Shown here piece after piece: positions 9,066 to 17,666 of a stretch of DNA of 64,000 nucleotides. Position 1 is the first letter of the stretch, and each line of letters opens with the position of its first letter. The translations under genes were made by a program, and so were the position numbers. This DNA is from GH45 sp046704385 (GTDB lineage: Bacteria > Bacteroidota > Bacteroidia > Bacteroidales > SZUA-534): the NCBI GenBank assembly GCA_046704385.1, contig JBJKSB010000009.1:124001-188000 (forward strand). The letters are read 5' to 3'. The notes under the pieces were generated by a model. That model had not been told where the DNA came from and did not search any database. It was given only the letters and a program-made list of their open reading frames with translations.

Positions 9066-10016
9066 TTAGCTCCTTTTTCTTTTTCGTAAATTAAGGGTAT
9101 AACCAACTTCTGGTTCGCTACCCGGTTCAAGATTGTTCAACCGGTATAAATGTTTTAGTTTAATTCCGTAAAGTTGCGAGATAATGTACATATTTTCACC
9201 AGACTCAATGGTATGGTATTTATTACCAACTTCAGCCTTACGTCTTTTGGGTTGCAGGTAAATTCGCTGTCCGGGTGCCAGTTTGGAACCTTCAGACAGT
9301 TCATTATATTTATATAGTTGCCATGGCCTTAATCCCTGGTCTTTTGCAATAGATTGGATGGTTTGTCCATCTTCAACATTTATATAATCAATTCGATTAT
9401 AATTATGCACTACATTACCAAAGGGATTTATAGTAAAGTCGTCCACGTTATCGGCTAACTGCCGTCGGGGTTCTTCATTATCTTTGGTTGGACCTCGTTC
9501 AGGTTTATATTTACGGCTATCGTATTTGTATAATTCACTTTCCTCAATAATGTCAATCAACAATTTATCATATTTTGGATGAGTAGCATAACCAGCCCTT
9601 TTTAGTCCGTGTGCCCAACTTTTGTAATCAGTGGTTTTATACTCGAATAAAAAGGAATATCGTTGTTGTGTGGTTAAAAAATCAGAATGGTCACGAAATG
9701 ATTCGCTGGCATTTTTATATTTACGGAAACATTCATTCGGTCGGTCATCATCATGATAATATGTTCTTCCCGACCAATCGTGGCATTTAATTCCAAAATG
9801 ATTGTTAGCCTTAACTGCCAGGGCACTATTTCCATTGTCCGATTCAAGAATTCCTTGTGCAAGGGTAATGCTGGCTGGTACACCAGAGCGTTTCATTTCT
9901 TTAATGGCTACTTCTTTGTAACGATCAATATAGTCGTTGCGGGTATACTTTTTTTGGGCAAAAGCAGAAATGCTAAATAAAATCAATAATGATAAAACCT
10001 TTAAATTCCTTATCAT
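9066..10016 (-). CDS. Exported glucosaminidase with two LysM domains
   Basis: This 316-residue protein begins with a signal peptide (LSLLILFSISAFAQ). A glucosaminidase domain (about residues 25-165; probable catalytic Glu in QGILESDNGNS) is followed by a linker and two LysM modules, about residues 210-258 (DGQTIQSIAKDQGL) and 265-312 (ESGENMYIISQLYG). It should hydrolyse the glycan strand of peptidoglycan while LysM holds it to the wall, acting in growth or cell separation. Length and order match the GH73/LysM proteins common in Bacteroidota. It is probably monocistronic. Confidence 0.92.
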   Translation of the reverse strand: MIRNLKVLSLLILFSISAFAQKKYTRNDYIDRYKEVAIKEMKRSGVPASITLAQGILESDNGNSALAVKANNHFGIKCHDWSGRTYYHDDDRPNECFRKYKNASESFRDHSDFLTTQQRYSFLFEYKTTDYKSWAHGLKRAGYATHPKYDKLLIDIIEESELYKYDSRKYKPERGPTKDNEEPRRQLADNVDDFTINPFGNVVHNYNRIDYINVEDGQTIQSIAKDQGLRPWQLYKYNELSEGSKLAPGQRIYLQPKRRKAEVGNKYHTIESGENMYIISQLYGIKLKHLYRLNNLEPGSEPEVGYTLNLRKRKRS

Positions 10017-10182
10017 CCTATAAAAATCAAATCAATTAAACTCCGAATTTATTGAAATTATTAAAGGGTTTAGCCTTACTTAAAAAAAACTTGTTAAATA
10101 TTAATTAACAATATAAAACCTAATTAAAAACAGCATTTTAAACTTACGATTGCAGCTAAGTACTTACGCAGCCTATTTTTTG

Positions 10183-10190
10183 TATATTTG
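10183..10190 (+). promoter_or_regulatory. Bacteroidota-type -7 element (TATATTTG)
   Basis: An exact TAnnTTTG box 22 bases before the ATG at 10213. It lies inside the upstream in-frame extension from a TTG at 10150, which supports the shorter cytidine deaminase. Confidence 0.45.
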
Positions 10191-10212
10191 GCCAATTAAT
10201 TTTAAAACGGAT

Positions 10213-10698
10213 ATGATAAGAAAGGAACACATTACGGTGGTTAATGAATTTGATTCACTGACTGACTTTTCTGAAGAAGAACAAACCATTATTGATGCCG
10301 CCCAACAATCAGCTCTGAATGCATATGCACCGTATTCAAACTTTAAAGTTGGTGCTTGTGTTTTATTGGAAAATGGGAAACATGTTACGGGTAACAACCA
10401 GGAAAACGCAGCTTATCCATCAGGATTATGTGCCGAAAGGGTGGCCATTTATTATGCAAATTCCATCTATCCTGATGACTCGGTTAAGGCTATTGCTATT
10501 TGTGCCATTAATCAAAATGGATTAATTAATAATCCGGTTCCTCCTTGTGGTGCTTGCCGCCAGGTATTGCTTGAAACAGAAATCAGGTTTAAATCACCTA
10601 TTAAAGTAATTTTAATAGGTAAAGATAAATACCAGGTAATTGAAAACTGTTCGCAATTACTTCCTCTGAATTTTGATAAGGAAAATCTCACACTTTAG
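10213..10698 (+). CDS. cdd: Cytidine deaminase
   Basis: From the ATG at 10213 the protein has 161 residues, slightly longer than the homotetrameric bacterial enzyme. It hydrolyses cytidine or deoxycytidine to uridine forms in pyrimidine salvage. The zinc and catalytic residues are visible in CAERVA (Cys ligand and proton-shuttling Glu) and PCGACRQ (two Cys ligands); the substrate-contact region YAPYSNFKVGA is also present. I prefer this start to a TTG at 10150 because a promoter element lies between them. The gene stands alone ahead of a LacI-family regulator, with a separate promoter for each. Confidence 0.95.
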   Translation: MIRKEHITVVNEFDSLTDFSEEEQTIIDAAQQSALNAYAPYSNFKVGACVLLENGKHVTGNNQENAAYPSGLCAERVAIYYANSIYPDDSVKAIAICAINQNGLINNPVPPCGACRQVLLETEIRFKSPIKVILIGKDKYQVIENCSQLLPLNFDKENLTL

Positions 10699-10773
10699 TA
10701 GCCTGTTGTCTATAAAACAGCTTATAAGAGCATGTATTTTAGGCGGGTATCATGGTTATGTGTATTAATTTTC

Positions 10774-10781
10774 TATTTTTG
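10774..10781 (+). promoter_or_regulatory. Bacteroidota-type -7 element (TATTTTTG)
   Basis: An exact TAnnTTTG box 83 bases before the LacI-family ATG at 10865, implying an untranslated leader of about 75 bases. Confidence 0.4.
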
Positions 10782-10864
10782 TAAGTGATATAAAAGGAAT
10801 TATCAGCTGAAAGAACTCATGGTCTGATAAATTTGGGTAAAATTTTAAATCATTATTTAATACA

Positions 10865-11881
10865 ATGAAAAAAGCCGCTACTATTAAGGACATAGCAAAA
10901 GCCCTTGGCGTATCAATTTCAACTGTTTCGAGAGCCTTACAGGATAAACCTGAAATTTCGGAGGATACCAAGAAACTGGTTCGCGAGATGGCTAAAAAAT
11001 TGAAATACAGGCCTAATTCCATGGCGGTAGCTTTAAAAACACAGCGTACTTATTCTATTGGAGTTGTAGTTCCCCAGATTGTAAGCGCCTTTTATGCTTC
11101 AGTTGTAAAAGGAATTGAACAGGTTGCAAACGAATTGGGCTACCAGGTGTTTGTGAGTTCTTCAAACGAGGACATGAAAAAGGAGCAAAACAATGTTAAT
11201 GGATTTCTTGATCATAGGGTTGATGGTATGATTGTGTCGCTATCAAAGGCTACAACAAGTTTTGAGCATATTAATTATATTGAAGATAATGAGGTTCCTT
11301 TGGTATTATTCGACCGGACTTCAAAAGAAATAAATGTGCCAAAAGTAGTAGCAAATGATGCTGACGCTGCCTATATGGCTGTTTCACATTTGATATCCAA
11401 AGGGGCAAAGCGGATTGCTCTGATTACCGGTCCCGAACACATGTTAAATGGACGAAACCGTTATCGGGGTTATAAGGCAGCCCTTGAAAACAATATGCTT
11501 AAATTTGATGAAAGCATTATTATGCGATGTAACCTTACGGTTGAAGATGCAAGATATGCTACCGAGAAATTACTTGCTATGGATAATCCACCAGATGCTA
11601 TTTTTGGAATAAATGATGAAGTTGCCATTGGTTCGTTGTTTGCCATTAAAGAAGCCGGATTGAGAATTCCTGAAGAAATTATGGTGGTTGGTTTTTCAAA
11701 TAGCAACCGGTCAAGATATATAGAACCTTCATTAACTACCATGGACCAAAATCCTGAAAAGATTGGTACCCTGGCTGCAAAACTTTTGTTTGAACAAATT
11801 AACGGGAAACCGGGTTTTGGTGCAACAAAAGAAATAATAGTTCCTGCCACCTTAATTATCAGAACTTCATCAAGCAGATAA
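10865..11881 (+). CDS. LacI family transcriptional regulator
   Basis: The 338-residue protein starts with the LacI helix-turn-helix and hinge (ATIKDIAKALGVSISTVSRALQ, then YRPNSMAVAL) and continues with a periplasmic-binding-protein-like effector domain (about residues 62-335) that would bind a sugar or related ligand. It should be a cytosolic, dimeric, sugar-responsive DNA-binding protein. No sugar utilisation genes touch it; the storage-glucan island begins 7 kb away, so its target is unknown. It ends at a good terminator. Confidence 0.94.
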   Translation: MKKAATIKDIAKALGVSISTVSRALQDKPEISEDTKKLVREMAKKLKYRPNSMAVALKTQRTYSIGVVVPQIVSAFYASVVKGIEQVANELGYQVFVSSSNEDMKKEQNNVNGFLDHRVDGMIVSLSKATTSFEHINYIEDNEVPLVLFDRTSKEINVPKVVANDADAAYMAVSHLISKGAKRIALITGPEHMLNGRNRYRGYKAALENNMLKFDESIIMRCNLTVEDARYATEKLLAMDNPPDAIFGINDEVAIGSLFAIKEAGLRIPEEIMVVGFSNSNRSRYIEPSLTTMDQNPEKIGTLAAKLLFEQINGKPGFGATKEIIVPATLIIRTSSSR

Positions 11882-11885
11882 AAAG

Positions 11886-11915
11886 AAAACGGACCTGTAG
11901 AAAGATCCGTTTTTT
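11886..11915 (+). terminator. Rho-independent terminator of the LacI-family gene
   Basis: An 8-bp stem (AAAACGGA / TCCGTTTT) with a 12-base loop begins 4 bases after the stop codon and is followed by a T run. Confidence 0.8.
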
Positions 11916-11969
11916 GGCCATTGGGATTAGGTAGGCCTCATTAACAACAACTATCGTGCGGAATTCGGT

Positions 11970-12323
11970 CTATTGTTTTGATATCAGATCGAATTTAACT
12001 TTGAGGTAGTACAAATTTTTGAAGGATTGGTTTGTTCCGGTTGTCATCATATCTGCCAGTTCTTGTTTCACATAATTACCAAGTTCCTGGTTAGTGGCAC
12101 TTAATTCAACAATTTTTAACTGCGAATCTTCAGTTACAGCTAATTTTAACCATACATCACCTTCAATTTGATTCTCCTGTGCAAACTGAGGATATTTCAA
12201 ATTATCAGCAATTTCCTGCTTTAAATTTGCCGGAACTTTTTCGGCTACATTGGGTAAACTTTTGGCGTTTGCAACACCTGCGCCTAAAAAGGCAGCAACT
12301 AAAATTAAAACTAAATTTTTCAT
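11970..12323 (-). CDS. Exported TonB C-terminal-like small protein
   Basis: I take the ATG at 12323 (117 residues) rather than a TTG two codons upstream. A signal peptide (LVLILVAAFLGAGVANA) is followed by a domain of about 85 residues resembling the TonB C-terminus: YPQFAQENQIEGDVWLKLAVTEDSQLKIVELSATN corresponds to the YP..A....IEG.V...F.V...G.......... pattern of that fold. It has no proline-rich spacer and no retained membrane anchor, so it is not an ordinary energy-transducing TonB. It may be a periplasmic interaction protein. The function is unknown. Confidence 0.65.
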   Translation of the reverse strand: MKNLVLILVAAFLGAGVANAKSLPNVAEKVPANLKQEIADNLKYPQFAQENQIEGDVWLKLAVTEDSQLKIVELSATNQELGNYVKQELADMMTTGTNQSFKNLYYLKVKFDLISKQ

Positions 12324-12623
12324 AATCAAATGGTTTTAAGGGTCAATAAAAAATGTATTTCTTCCGGTCGGGAAATGTTACTATTTCCCTAAAAAAGGTT
12401 TTAAAAATATTTGTTTAAGGATTTAAAGAACGTCTCTGTATCATGGTTTCGATTTAAAGACGCGCTACAAAAAAAAGCGTTACACTTTATTATGAAAAAA
12501 TATTTTTTTTTGCTTTGTTTTTTTATTTAAAGATCAGGTATATAGTGCTTTATGGTCGTAGTGAATTTTTTACAAACGCTGATAATTTTATTAATTCACT
12601 GGTTAAATGTGATTGAATAAGGG
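12324..12623. other. Intergenic region between fmt and the TonB-C-like gene
   Basis: About 300 bases without a gene. It holds the perfect inverted repeat at 12370-12389 in the leader of the TonB-C-like gene, and several A/T runs. I see no convincing terminator after fmt and no RNA gene. Confidence 0.6.
12370..12389. repeat. Perfect inverted repeat GGGAAAT-N6-ATTTCCC
   Basis: Seven-base arms with a 6-base spacer lie about 47 bases upstream of the TonB-C-like ATG. It could be an operator for a dimeric regulator or a short hairpin in the transcript leader; the sequence does not decide between them. Confidence 0.6.
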
Positions 12624-13592
12624 TTAATATACCAATTTATAATCTGCAATATTTTTAAAACCTCTTAATAAGTCATCGGTTTTCATTCGTTTTTTACCGG
12701 AAAGCTGTAATTCTGAAATTGAAATATAACCGTCGGCAGTGGTTATATTAATGAAGGTTTTTCCGTCGCTGATTATTTGACCTGGCGATTGATTATGGAG
12801 TTCAGGAATTGGAGAAGCAGAAAAAACTTTAAAATCTGTAGTATTATTATTCGAATCTATTAATGTTGACCAGGCAGTAGGGAAGGGGCTTAATCCGCGA
12901 ATCAGGTTAAAGATGGTCATGGTCTTATTTGTCCAGTTTATCTGACAATCAGGTTTAAAAATTTTTGGAGCAGGTTTAAGTTCGTCCTTTACCAGGATTT
13001 TTTGCGGGATTTCAGTGTAATTTTCGTCGATAATTGCCTGTGTTGTTTTAATAATGAGTTTTGCACCTATTTTCATTAGTTTATCGTGAATGGTTCCTGC
13101 ATTATCGTTTAATTCAATAGGGAGCTCTTCTTGGAACAGAATATCACCTGTATCGATTTCATGTTTCAGGAAAAAAGTTGTAACCCCGGTTTTTGATTCC
13201 CCGTTAATTACGACCCAGTTAATTGGAGCAGCACCCCGGTAATGCGGAAGCAACGATCCGTGTAAATTTATAGAACCCATTGGAGGCATACTCCAAACAC
13301 TTTCAGGAAGCATTCGGAAGGCCACAATAATATTCAGATGAGCATGCAGTTCCCTTAATTCGAATAAAAAGTTTTCATCTTTTAAGTTTGTGGGTTGCAG
13401 AAGATATAAATTGTTTTCAGATGCGAATTTTTTAACTGCCGATTGATTTAATTTTTGTCCTCTGCCAGCCGGTTTATCCGGGCTTGTTATTACACCAACT
13501 ACGTTGAAATTATTATCAACTAACGCTTTTAAACTTGCCACTGCAAATTCCGGCGTTCCCATAAATACAATTCTGAAATCTTTTTTGTCCAT
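12624..13592 (-). CDS. fmt: Methionyl-tRNA formyltransferase
   Basis: The 322-residue length is normal. The enzyme transfers a formyl group from 10-formyl-tetrahydrofolate to Met-tRNA for translation initiation. The N-terminal Rossmann-like domain shows IVFMGTPEFAVASL; the conserved folate and catalytic segment is SLLPHYRGAAPINW, with the following TGVTTFFLKHEIDTGDIL; the C-terminal OB-like domain (about residues 210-320) includes IRGLSPFPTAW. It lies downstream of the GH16-like gene on the same strand, but a palindromic terminator separates them, so it is probably transcribed mainly on its own. Confidence 0.97.
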   Translation of the reverse strand: MDKKDFRIVFMGTPEFAVASLKALVDNNFNVVGVITSPDKPAGRGQKLNQSAVKKFASENNLYLLQPTNLKDENFLFELRELHAHLNIIVAFRMLPESVWSMPPMGSINLHGSLLPHYRGAAPINWVVINGESKTGVTTFFLKHEIDTGDILFQEELPIELNDNAGTIHDKLMKIGAKLIIKTTQAIIDENYTEIPQKILVKDELKPAPKIFKPDCQINWTNKTMTIFNLIRGLSPFPTAWSTLIDSNNNTTDFKVFSASPIPELHNQSPGQIISDGKTFINITTADGYISISELQLSGKKRMKTDDLLRGFKNIADYKLVY

Positions 13593-13596
13593 AATT

Positions 13597-13623
13597 AAAA
13601 ATAAAAGGCTGCAATTGCAGCCT
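13597..13623 (-). terminator. Terminator after the GH16-like gene
   Basis: A perfect 18-bp palindrome (AGGCTGCAATTGCAGCCT, 13606-13623) is followed on the minus strand by a T-rich run and sits between the GH16-like stop and the fmt start. Confidence 0.75.
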
Positions 13624-13648
13624 CAAAAATATAAATCTATTTAGAATT

Positions 13649-15718
13649 TTACGCTTTTTCGTAACAGCGAACCCAGTCAATTTCAAATGCAGCATCAACT
13701 ATTTCCTGTTGAGGCTCTTTTTGAATTCCAGCTGAAAGTAAAAGATATAATGGTTCCGTGGGTATATTTTCAGTACATGAAAATACTTCAACGCCATTAA
13801 CTTTCCAGGTTAATTTACTTTCGTTCCATTCCAGCGAATAAATAAAATAATCTTTTGTAAACCCACTACCGTTCAGCTTTTCGGTTTTCCGCCGGACTGA
13901 TTTAAAATCGGTGGGTTCACCCCAGATATTTGACATCTGAAACCGGTTTTTCTTATCCATATTGAATTTGAACACATCAATTTCAGGCATTATTTTTTCA
14001 CCTTTTAACCAAAAAGCCTGGTACACGGGATATTCGCCATTAAGTTTAACTTTTGCTTCAATTTTACCGTAGAGTTGACGGAAACTATGTGCTGTGCTCA
14101 GCATGCCTGAGGTATAACCAAATTCCTGGGTTGAAAATCCATGAACCGGATGCCAAACCTTGCCCTGGGTCTGTTCTTTTTTAGTAATAATTTTTACCGT
14201 TGTTCCGTTGTGTTCAATATTTTTATTGTCGGTATAAAAATGCCTGTCACCAGCAACTACATAGCGGTCGTTAAGCAGCATTTTTCCCCAGAAATAACTG
14301 TTCATCCATTTTTCATCATCTACTTTGCCTGAGGTAAAATCATCTTCAAAAGTCAGGTTCCAGGCTTTTAGCTCATCGAATTTTTTTGAATCTTTAATCG
14401 AAAAATACCACTTAATATTTTCCGATTTTGCCAGCTCATTGTAGCGGATTTCTTTCTGATAATCATCTGTTTTCTTCCACTTGTCTTTATCCAGCATATA
14501 TTCTTTAAACTCTTTAAACTTATCTGATCCTATAAAATCTTCAAGTTCCTGGTATTCAGCCAAAGCCTCAGAGTTTTCAATTTCTTTAAACAATAAATAA
14601 GGTTTCGATTTCTGGTACTTTTGCCAGGTAGTTATTCTCGACGATTTTTTCAGGGATTCAAACTCTTTTTCTAATTTAAATTCATCTGTATTTTTATAGG
14701 TGTATTCCGATATGGCCTGCTGATATTCAGATGAGTTAACGTAGGCTTTTAAATCCTCATACTCTTTTAGTTTATCAGAATCTTTGAAAACTGAATAATG
14801 TTTAAAAAGGGGGGACGCAATGAACTTAAAATAATCCTTAAACCGCCGATCTTTTTGCAAAGCTTTGAATTTTTCTTCCTTTTTGAATTCTTCTGTATTC
14901 TTATATTGGAGTTGATTCAGTTTTGTCTGATAGTTGCTTGATTTCAGGTAAGCTTGAAGTTCCTCAAGCTGTGTTAGGGCTTCAGGTTTTTCAAGTTCTT
15001 CTTTATTTTTGTTTTTCAAATATTGCTTGATAGCTGGATTGTTACGCAGTTGCTTAACTTCTTTAGTCTTATTTTTTTCAGCAACCAATTGTTGTGCAAT
15101 ATCTTTTTTAAAGGCAGATAGTTCTGAAGAACTAGTAAATTCTTTAAGTTGGTTATATTCATCAAGGTCACTCGATCCCTTCAGATTATTATAATTTTTT
15201 AGTGATACAGAATTCAGAGTCTTATAATAATCTTTAATTTCCTTTGATTTGTCCAATGCCTTTAATTGTTTGGCCTTATCAACTTCAAGATTAAGTTTTT
15301 CTGAAAAGTCCTTTACAAGGTCTTTGTGATCATTGCTACTCAGATACTCATTTAATTCCCGGAATCGTTTAAGTTCATCCGAGGTTTCCGTTTCATTAAA
15401 TGCAGTAAGTTCATTTGATGCCAATACTTTAAAAAAGTTTACAAATCTCTTGTCCTTTTTCAACTTAATGAACTTCACTTCTTTTTGGTATTCCTCAGTG
15501 CTTTTAAAATTTAATGCTGCGATGTTCTTCTTATTAGAAATAAATTCATTAGATTCAATCAATGTTTTAAGTTCCTGATATTCTTTTAATTCTTCGGATT
15601 CGACGTAACTATTCAATCGGTCGTACTCATCCTGCAAAGCATTTTTTTGCGATTCTATCTTTTCGGTTTTTGGAATCAGACCGAATGCCGATCGTAATGA
15701 AAATCCAAGATTTGCCAT
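13649..15718 (-). CDS. Helical-repeat protein with C-terminal GH16-like domain (catalytic motif incomplete)
   Basis: This 689-residue protein has two parts. Residues about 35-450 are Lys/Glu-rich, probably helical, and contain about five diverged copies of a roughly 90-residue unit recognisable by LxEYxELxxYxxSxEF, then KxTxEFxxExxFxxLKKDxRxxxYFK. Residues about 455-689 resemble a GH16 beta-glucanase/laminarinase domain (LTFEDDFTSGKVDDEKW, YTSGMLSTAHSFRQLYGKIEAKVKL, and the final FEIDWVRCYEK). The GH16 signature ExDxxE reads E579-I-D581-V-F-K584, so the acid/base Glu is replaced by Lys. There is no signal peptide. It is therefore probably a glucan-binding or structural protein rather than a typical secreted glucanase. 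It begins 32 bases after a cNMP-domain kinase gene and is probably cotranscribed with it. Confidence 0.8.
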   Translation of the reverse strand: MANLGFSLRSAFGLIPKTEKIESQKNALQDEYDRLNSYVESEELKEYQELKTLIESNEFISNKKNIAALNFKSTEEYQKEVKFIKLKKDKRFVNFFKVLASNELTAFNETETSDELKRFRELNEYLSSNDHKDLVKDFSEKLNLEVDKAKQLKALDKSKEIKDYYKTLNSVSLKNYNNLKGSSDLDEYNQLKEFTSSSELSAFKKDIAQQLVAEKNKTKEVKQLRNNPAIKQYLKNKNKEELEKPEALTQLEELQAYLKSSNYQTKLNQLQYKNTEEFKKEEKFKALQKDRRFKDYFKFIASPLFKHYSVFKDSDKLKEYEDLKAYVNSSEYQQAISEYTYKNTDEFKLEKEFESLKKSSRITTWQKYQKSKPYLLFKEIENSEALAEYQELEDFIGSDKFKEFKEYMLDKDKWKKTDDYQKEIRYNELAKSENIKWYFSIKDSKKFDELKAWNLTFEDDFTSGKVDDEKWMNSYFWGKMLLNDRYVVAGDRHFYTDNKNIEHNGTTVKIITKKEQTQGKVWHPVHGFSTQEFGYTSGMLSTAHSFRQLYGKIEAKVKLNGEYPVYQAFWLKGEKIMPEIDVFKFNMDKKNRFQMSNIWGEPTDFKSVRRKTEKLNGSGFTKDYFIYSLEWNESKLTWKVNGVEVFSCTENIPTEPLYLLLSAGIQKEPQQEIVDAAFEIDWVRCYEKA

Positions 15719-15750
15719 TTTCTGAATTGTTATTTTTAAATAAAAATAGT

Positions 15751-16959
15751 TTAAAGGGCTTTAGGCAGTGTAAATTTAATGGTAGTACCTACATTTAATT
15801 CACTTTCAACCCAAATGTTACCTCCATTTTTTAATATAAATTCCTTAATTAGTACCATGCCCAAACCAGTGCCTTCATCTTCGCCTGATTCGTTCATTAT
15901 CGTTTTTTTCTCAATATTAAACAAATTTTCCAGATTTTGCTCGGCAATGCCAATGCCTGTGTCTGAAATTTCAATTTGGAGCATATCATCAATTTCAATG
16001 GCTGAGATACTGATTTTGCCATTATTGTTAGTAAATTTTAACGCGTTTGAGATCAAATTTCGTATAACCGTAGTTATCATATCAACATCAAAATAACCGA
16101 ATAATTCTTCATCAACATCGCTTGTGAGCGATATCGATTTTTGTTTTGCTATCACATCAAATAGTTCAATTACATTATCAGTAATTGCTTTTAAATTGAC
16201 CCGCTTAAAATTTATTTTAAGGCTTCCGGTTTGCGACCGTGCCCACGAAAGCAAATTCTCAAGCAGGTTATACGCATTTTTCGAATACTGGTTAATTTGT
16301 CTTATGTGTTCAAGTATTTGTTCTTCGGTTAATTTTTTATTCTTTTTTAAAATTAAATCAGTGATACCCATAACTGTACTGAAAGGATTTTTAAGGTCAT
16401 GAGCCAAAATGGTGAAAAATTTATCTTTGGTAGCATTAATCGCTTCCAAATCTTTTTTCTGATTGGTTATACTTTCCTTTTCCTGTTCAACTTCAAATTT
16501 TTTACGTTGAATATCCAGTGTACGCAACGTCAGTTTTTCCTCAACAATATTATAATCGCGCAACCTTTTAGTCAATGAAATAAGGATGCTTTTCCATAAA
16601 TAGGGTCGGTCAAAGGTAACTTTTTCAAAAACTGACTGAGGTAATTCAAGCAAATGAGTATTATGAATAGCTGTGACGCTGGCGGACCTTACGGCAGAGT
16701 CAATCAGGGAATATTCTCCAAAAAATTGCTTTGAATTCAGAGTTGTAAAAATATAATCGCCATCATGAATTTCAACAGAGCCATTAAGAATTATAAACAT
16801 TGCACTTTCCTTGTCGCCCTTATTAAAAAGTGTTTCTCCTTTTTTCAGGTAAACTTCGGTCATATTGTTTGCGAACTCTTCCAGAATATCGTTAGTAAAT
16901 TCCGAAAATATTTCAACCTCTCTCAATAAAGCCACTATATTGGATTTAACCTCAGCCAT
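15751..16959 (-). CDS. Cyclic-nucleotide-binding-domain histidine kinase
   Basis: The 402-residue protein begins with a Crp-like cNMP-binding domain (about residues 10-130: YLKKGETLFNKGDKESAMFIILNGSVEI; phosphate-binding cassette FFGEYSLIDSAVRSASVTA with the Arg-Ser-Ala preserved). A coiled coil (about 140-180), a HisKA helix with phospho-accepting His in FFTILAHDLKNPF and an HATPase domain with N box, G1 (DTGIGIAEQN) and G2 (GTGLGMVL) follow. It has no membrane segment, so it is a soluble kinase that may sense a nucleotide. No response regulator is adjacent. The next gene on the strand encodes the GH16-like repeat protein. Confidence 0.92.
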   Translation of the reverse strand: MAEVKSNIVALLREVEIFSEFTNDILEEFANNMTEVYLKKGETLFNKGDKESAMFIILNGSVEIHDGDYIFTTLNSKQFFGEYSLIDSAVRSASVTAIHNTHLLELPQSVFEKVTFDRPYLWKSILISLTKRLRDYNIVEEKLTLRTLDIQRKKFEVEQEKESITNQKKDLEAINATKDKFFTILAHDLKNPFSTVMGITDLILKKNKKLTEEQILEHIRQINQYSKNAYNLLENLLSWARSQTGSLKINFKRVNLKAITDNVIELFDVIAKQKSISLTSDVDEELFGYFDVDMITTVIRNLISNALKFTNNNGKISISAIEIDDMLQIEISDTGIGIAEQNLENLFNIEKKTIMNESGEDEGTGLGMVLIKEFILKNGGNIWVESELNVGTTIKFTLPKAL

Positions 16960-17073
16960 TTTACTCCTTTGTTATGTTTTTGTTTAGCATACTAATATAA
17001 CGGTAAATAAGTAGTTTTCAAAGAGTCGATTAATCTCTTTTATAAAAAACCGGACAATAAAAAAGCAAGATAT

Positions 17074-17096
17074 AAAAAAACCGCCAGCTGGCGGTT
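17074..17096 (-). terminator. Terminator of the dehydrogenase/HD operon
   Basis: A perfect palindrome (AACCGCCAGCTGGCGGTT, 17079-17096) is followed on the minus strand by a T run and lies 6 bases beyond the HD-like gene. Confidence 0.85.
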
Positions 17097-17101
17097 CAAA
17101 T

Positions 17102-17656
17102 TTATACGATTAATCTCTCTTTAAATGGTAAAAATGTCATAAAATCGGCATGATGCACAATATATGCTTCTGTTGTTCTTTTCACCAGGTTACCTTCGCC
17201 GGCATGCGTAGCAATAATGTGGCATATATCCGCAGGAACTTTACATTCTTCGGCCAACGAAACTCCTGAATAAGGATGACGTAAATATTTTCCGTAATTA
17301 CCCTGCACGGCCTTGCCATTTTCATCAAGTTCATATTCAAGTAATTTTCCCACATCACATAAAATGGCTCCCGAAATTAAAACGTCCATATTAACCGGAA
17401 GTTCACCGTGATACATACTGTTAATTTTTTCGCCCGCAGCTTTGGCAATGTGTACCACCGACCTTTTGTGATCCATAAATGTCACTTTTAAATCGGGACC
17501 ACAAAGCAGGGTAAAAGGTATGTGATTCAAATCGTCAGGTTTTAGTACACTACGTTCAAATGCCAATTCCCATACTTTTGTTGTTTTTTCTCTTAATTCG
17601 GGGTCGGAGATCCACCCTATTTCTTCGCCCCATAATTGTTTTACATCCTTGTTCAT
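17102..17656 (-). CDS. HD-domain-like protein linked to the dehydrogenase gene
   Basis: From the ATG at 17656 the protein has 184 residues and starts 10 bases after the dehydrogenase stop; an upstream in-frame start would overlap that gene. The layout resembles an HD phosphohydrolase: an early His (FMDHKRSVVHIAKA), the helix that normally carries His-Asp (here GAILCDVGKLLE), then RHPYSGVSLAEE, IIATHAGEG and IVHHADFM. The His of the HD doublet is Cys, with Asp kept. The altered site could still bind metal through Cys, or the protein could be non-catalytic. Substrate unknown. It is probably cotranscribed with the dehydrogenase. Confidence 0.8.
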   Translation of the reverse strand: MNKDVKQLWGEEIGWISDPELREKTTKVWELAFERSVLKPDDLNHIPFTLLCGPDLKVTFMDHKRSVVHIAKAAGEKINSMYHGELPVNMDVLISGAILCDVGKLLEYELDENGKAVQGNYGKYLRHPYSGVSLAEECKVPADICHIIATHAGEGNLVKRTTEAYIVHHADFMTFLPFKERLIV

Positions 17657-17666
17657 AATACCGGGT

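Noticed and set aside
10150..10212. TTG-initiated extension of cytidine deaminase
   Set aside because: An exact TAnnTTTG box lies inside it; the ATG at 10213 gives a normal-length enzyme.
11470..11850. 126-codon open frame on the minus strand
   Set aside because: Antisense to the LacI-family gene with no recognisable protein features.
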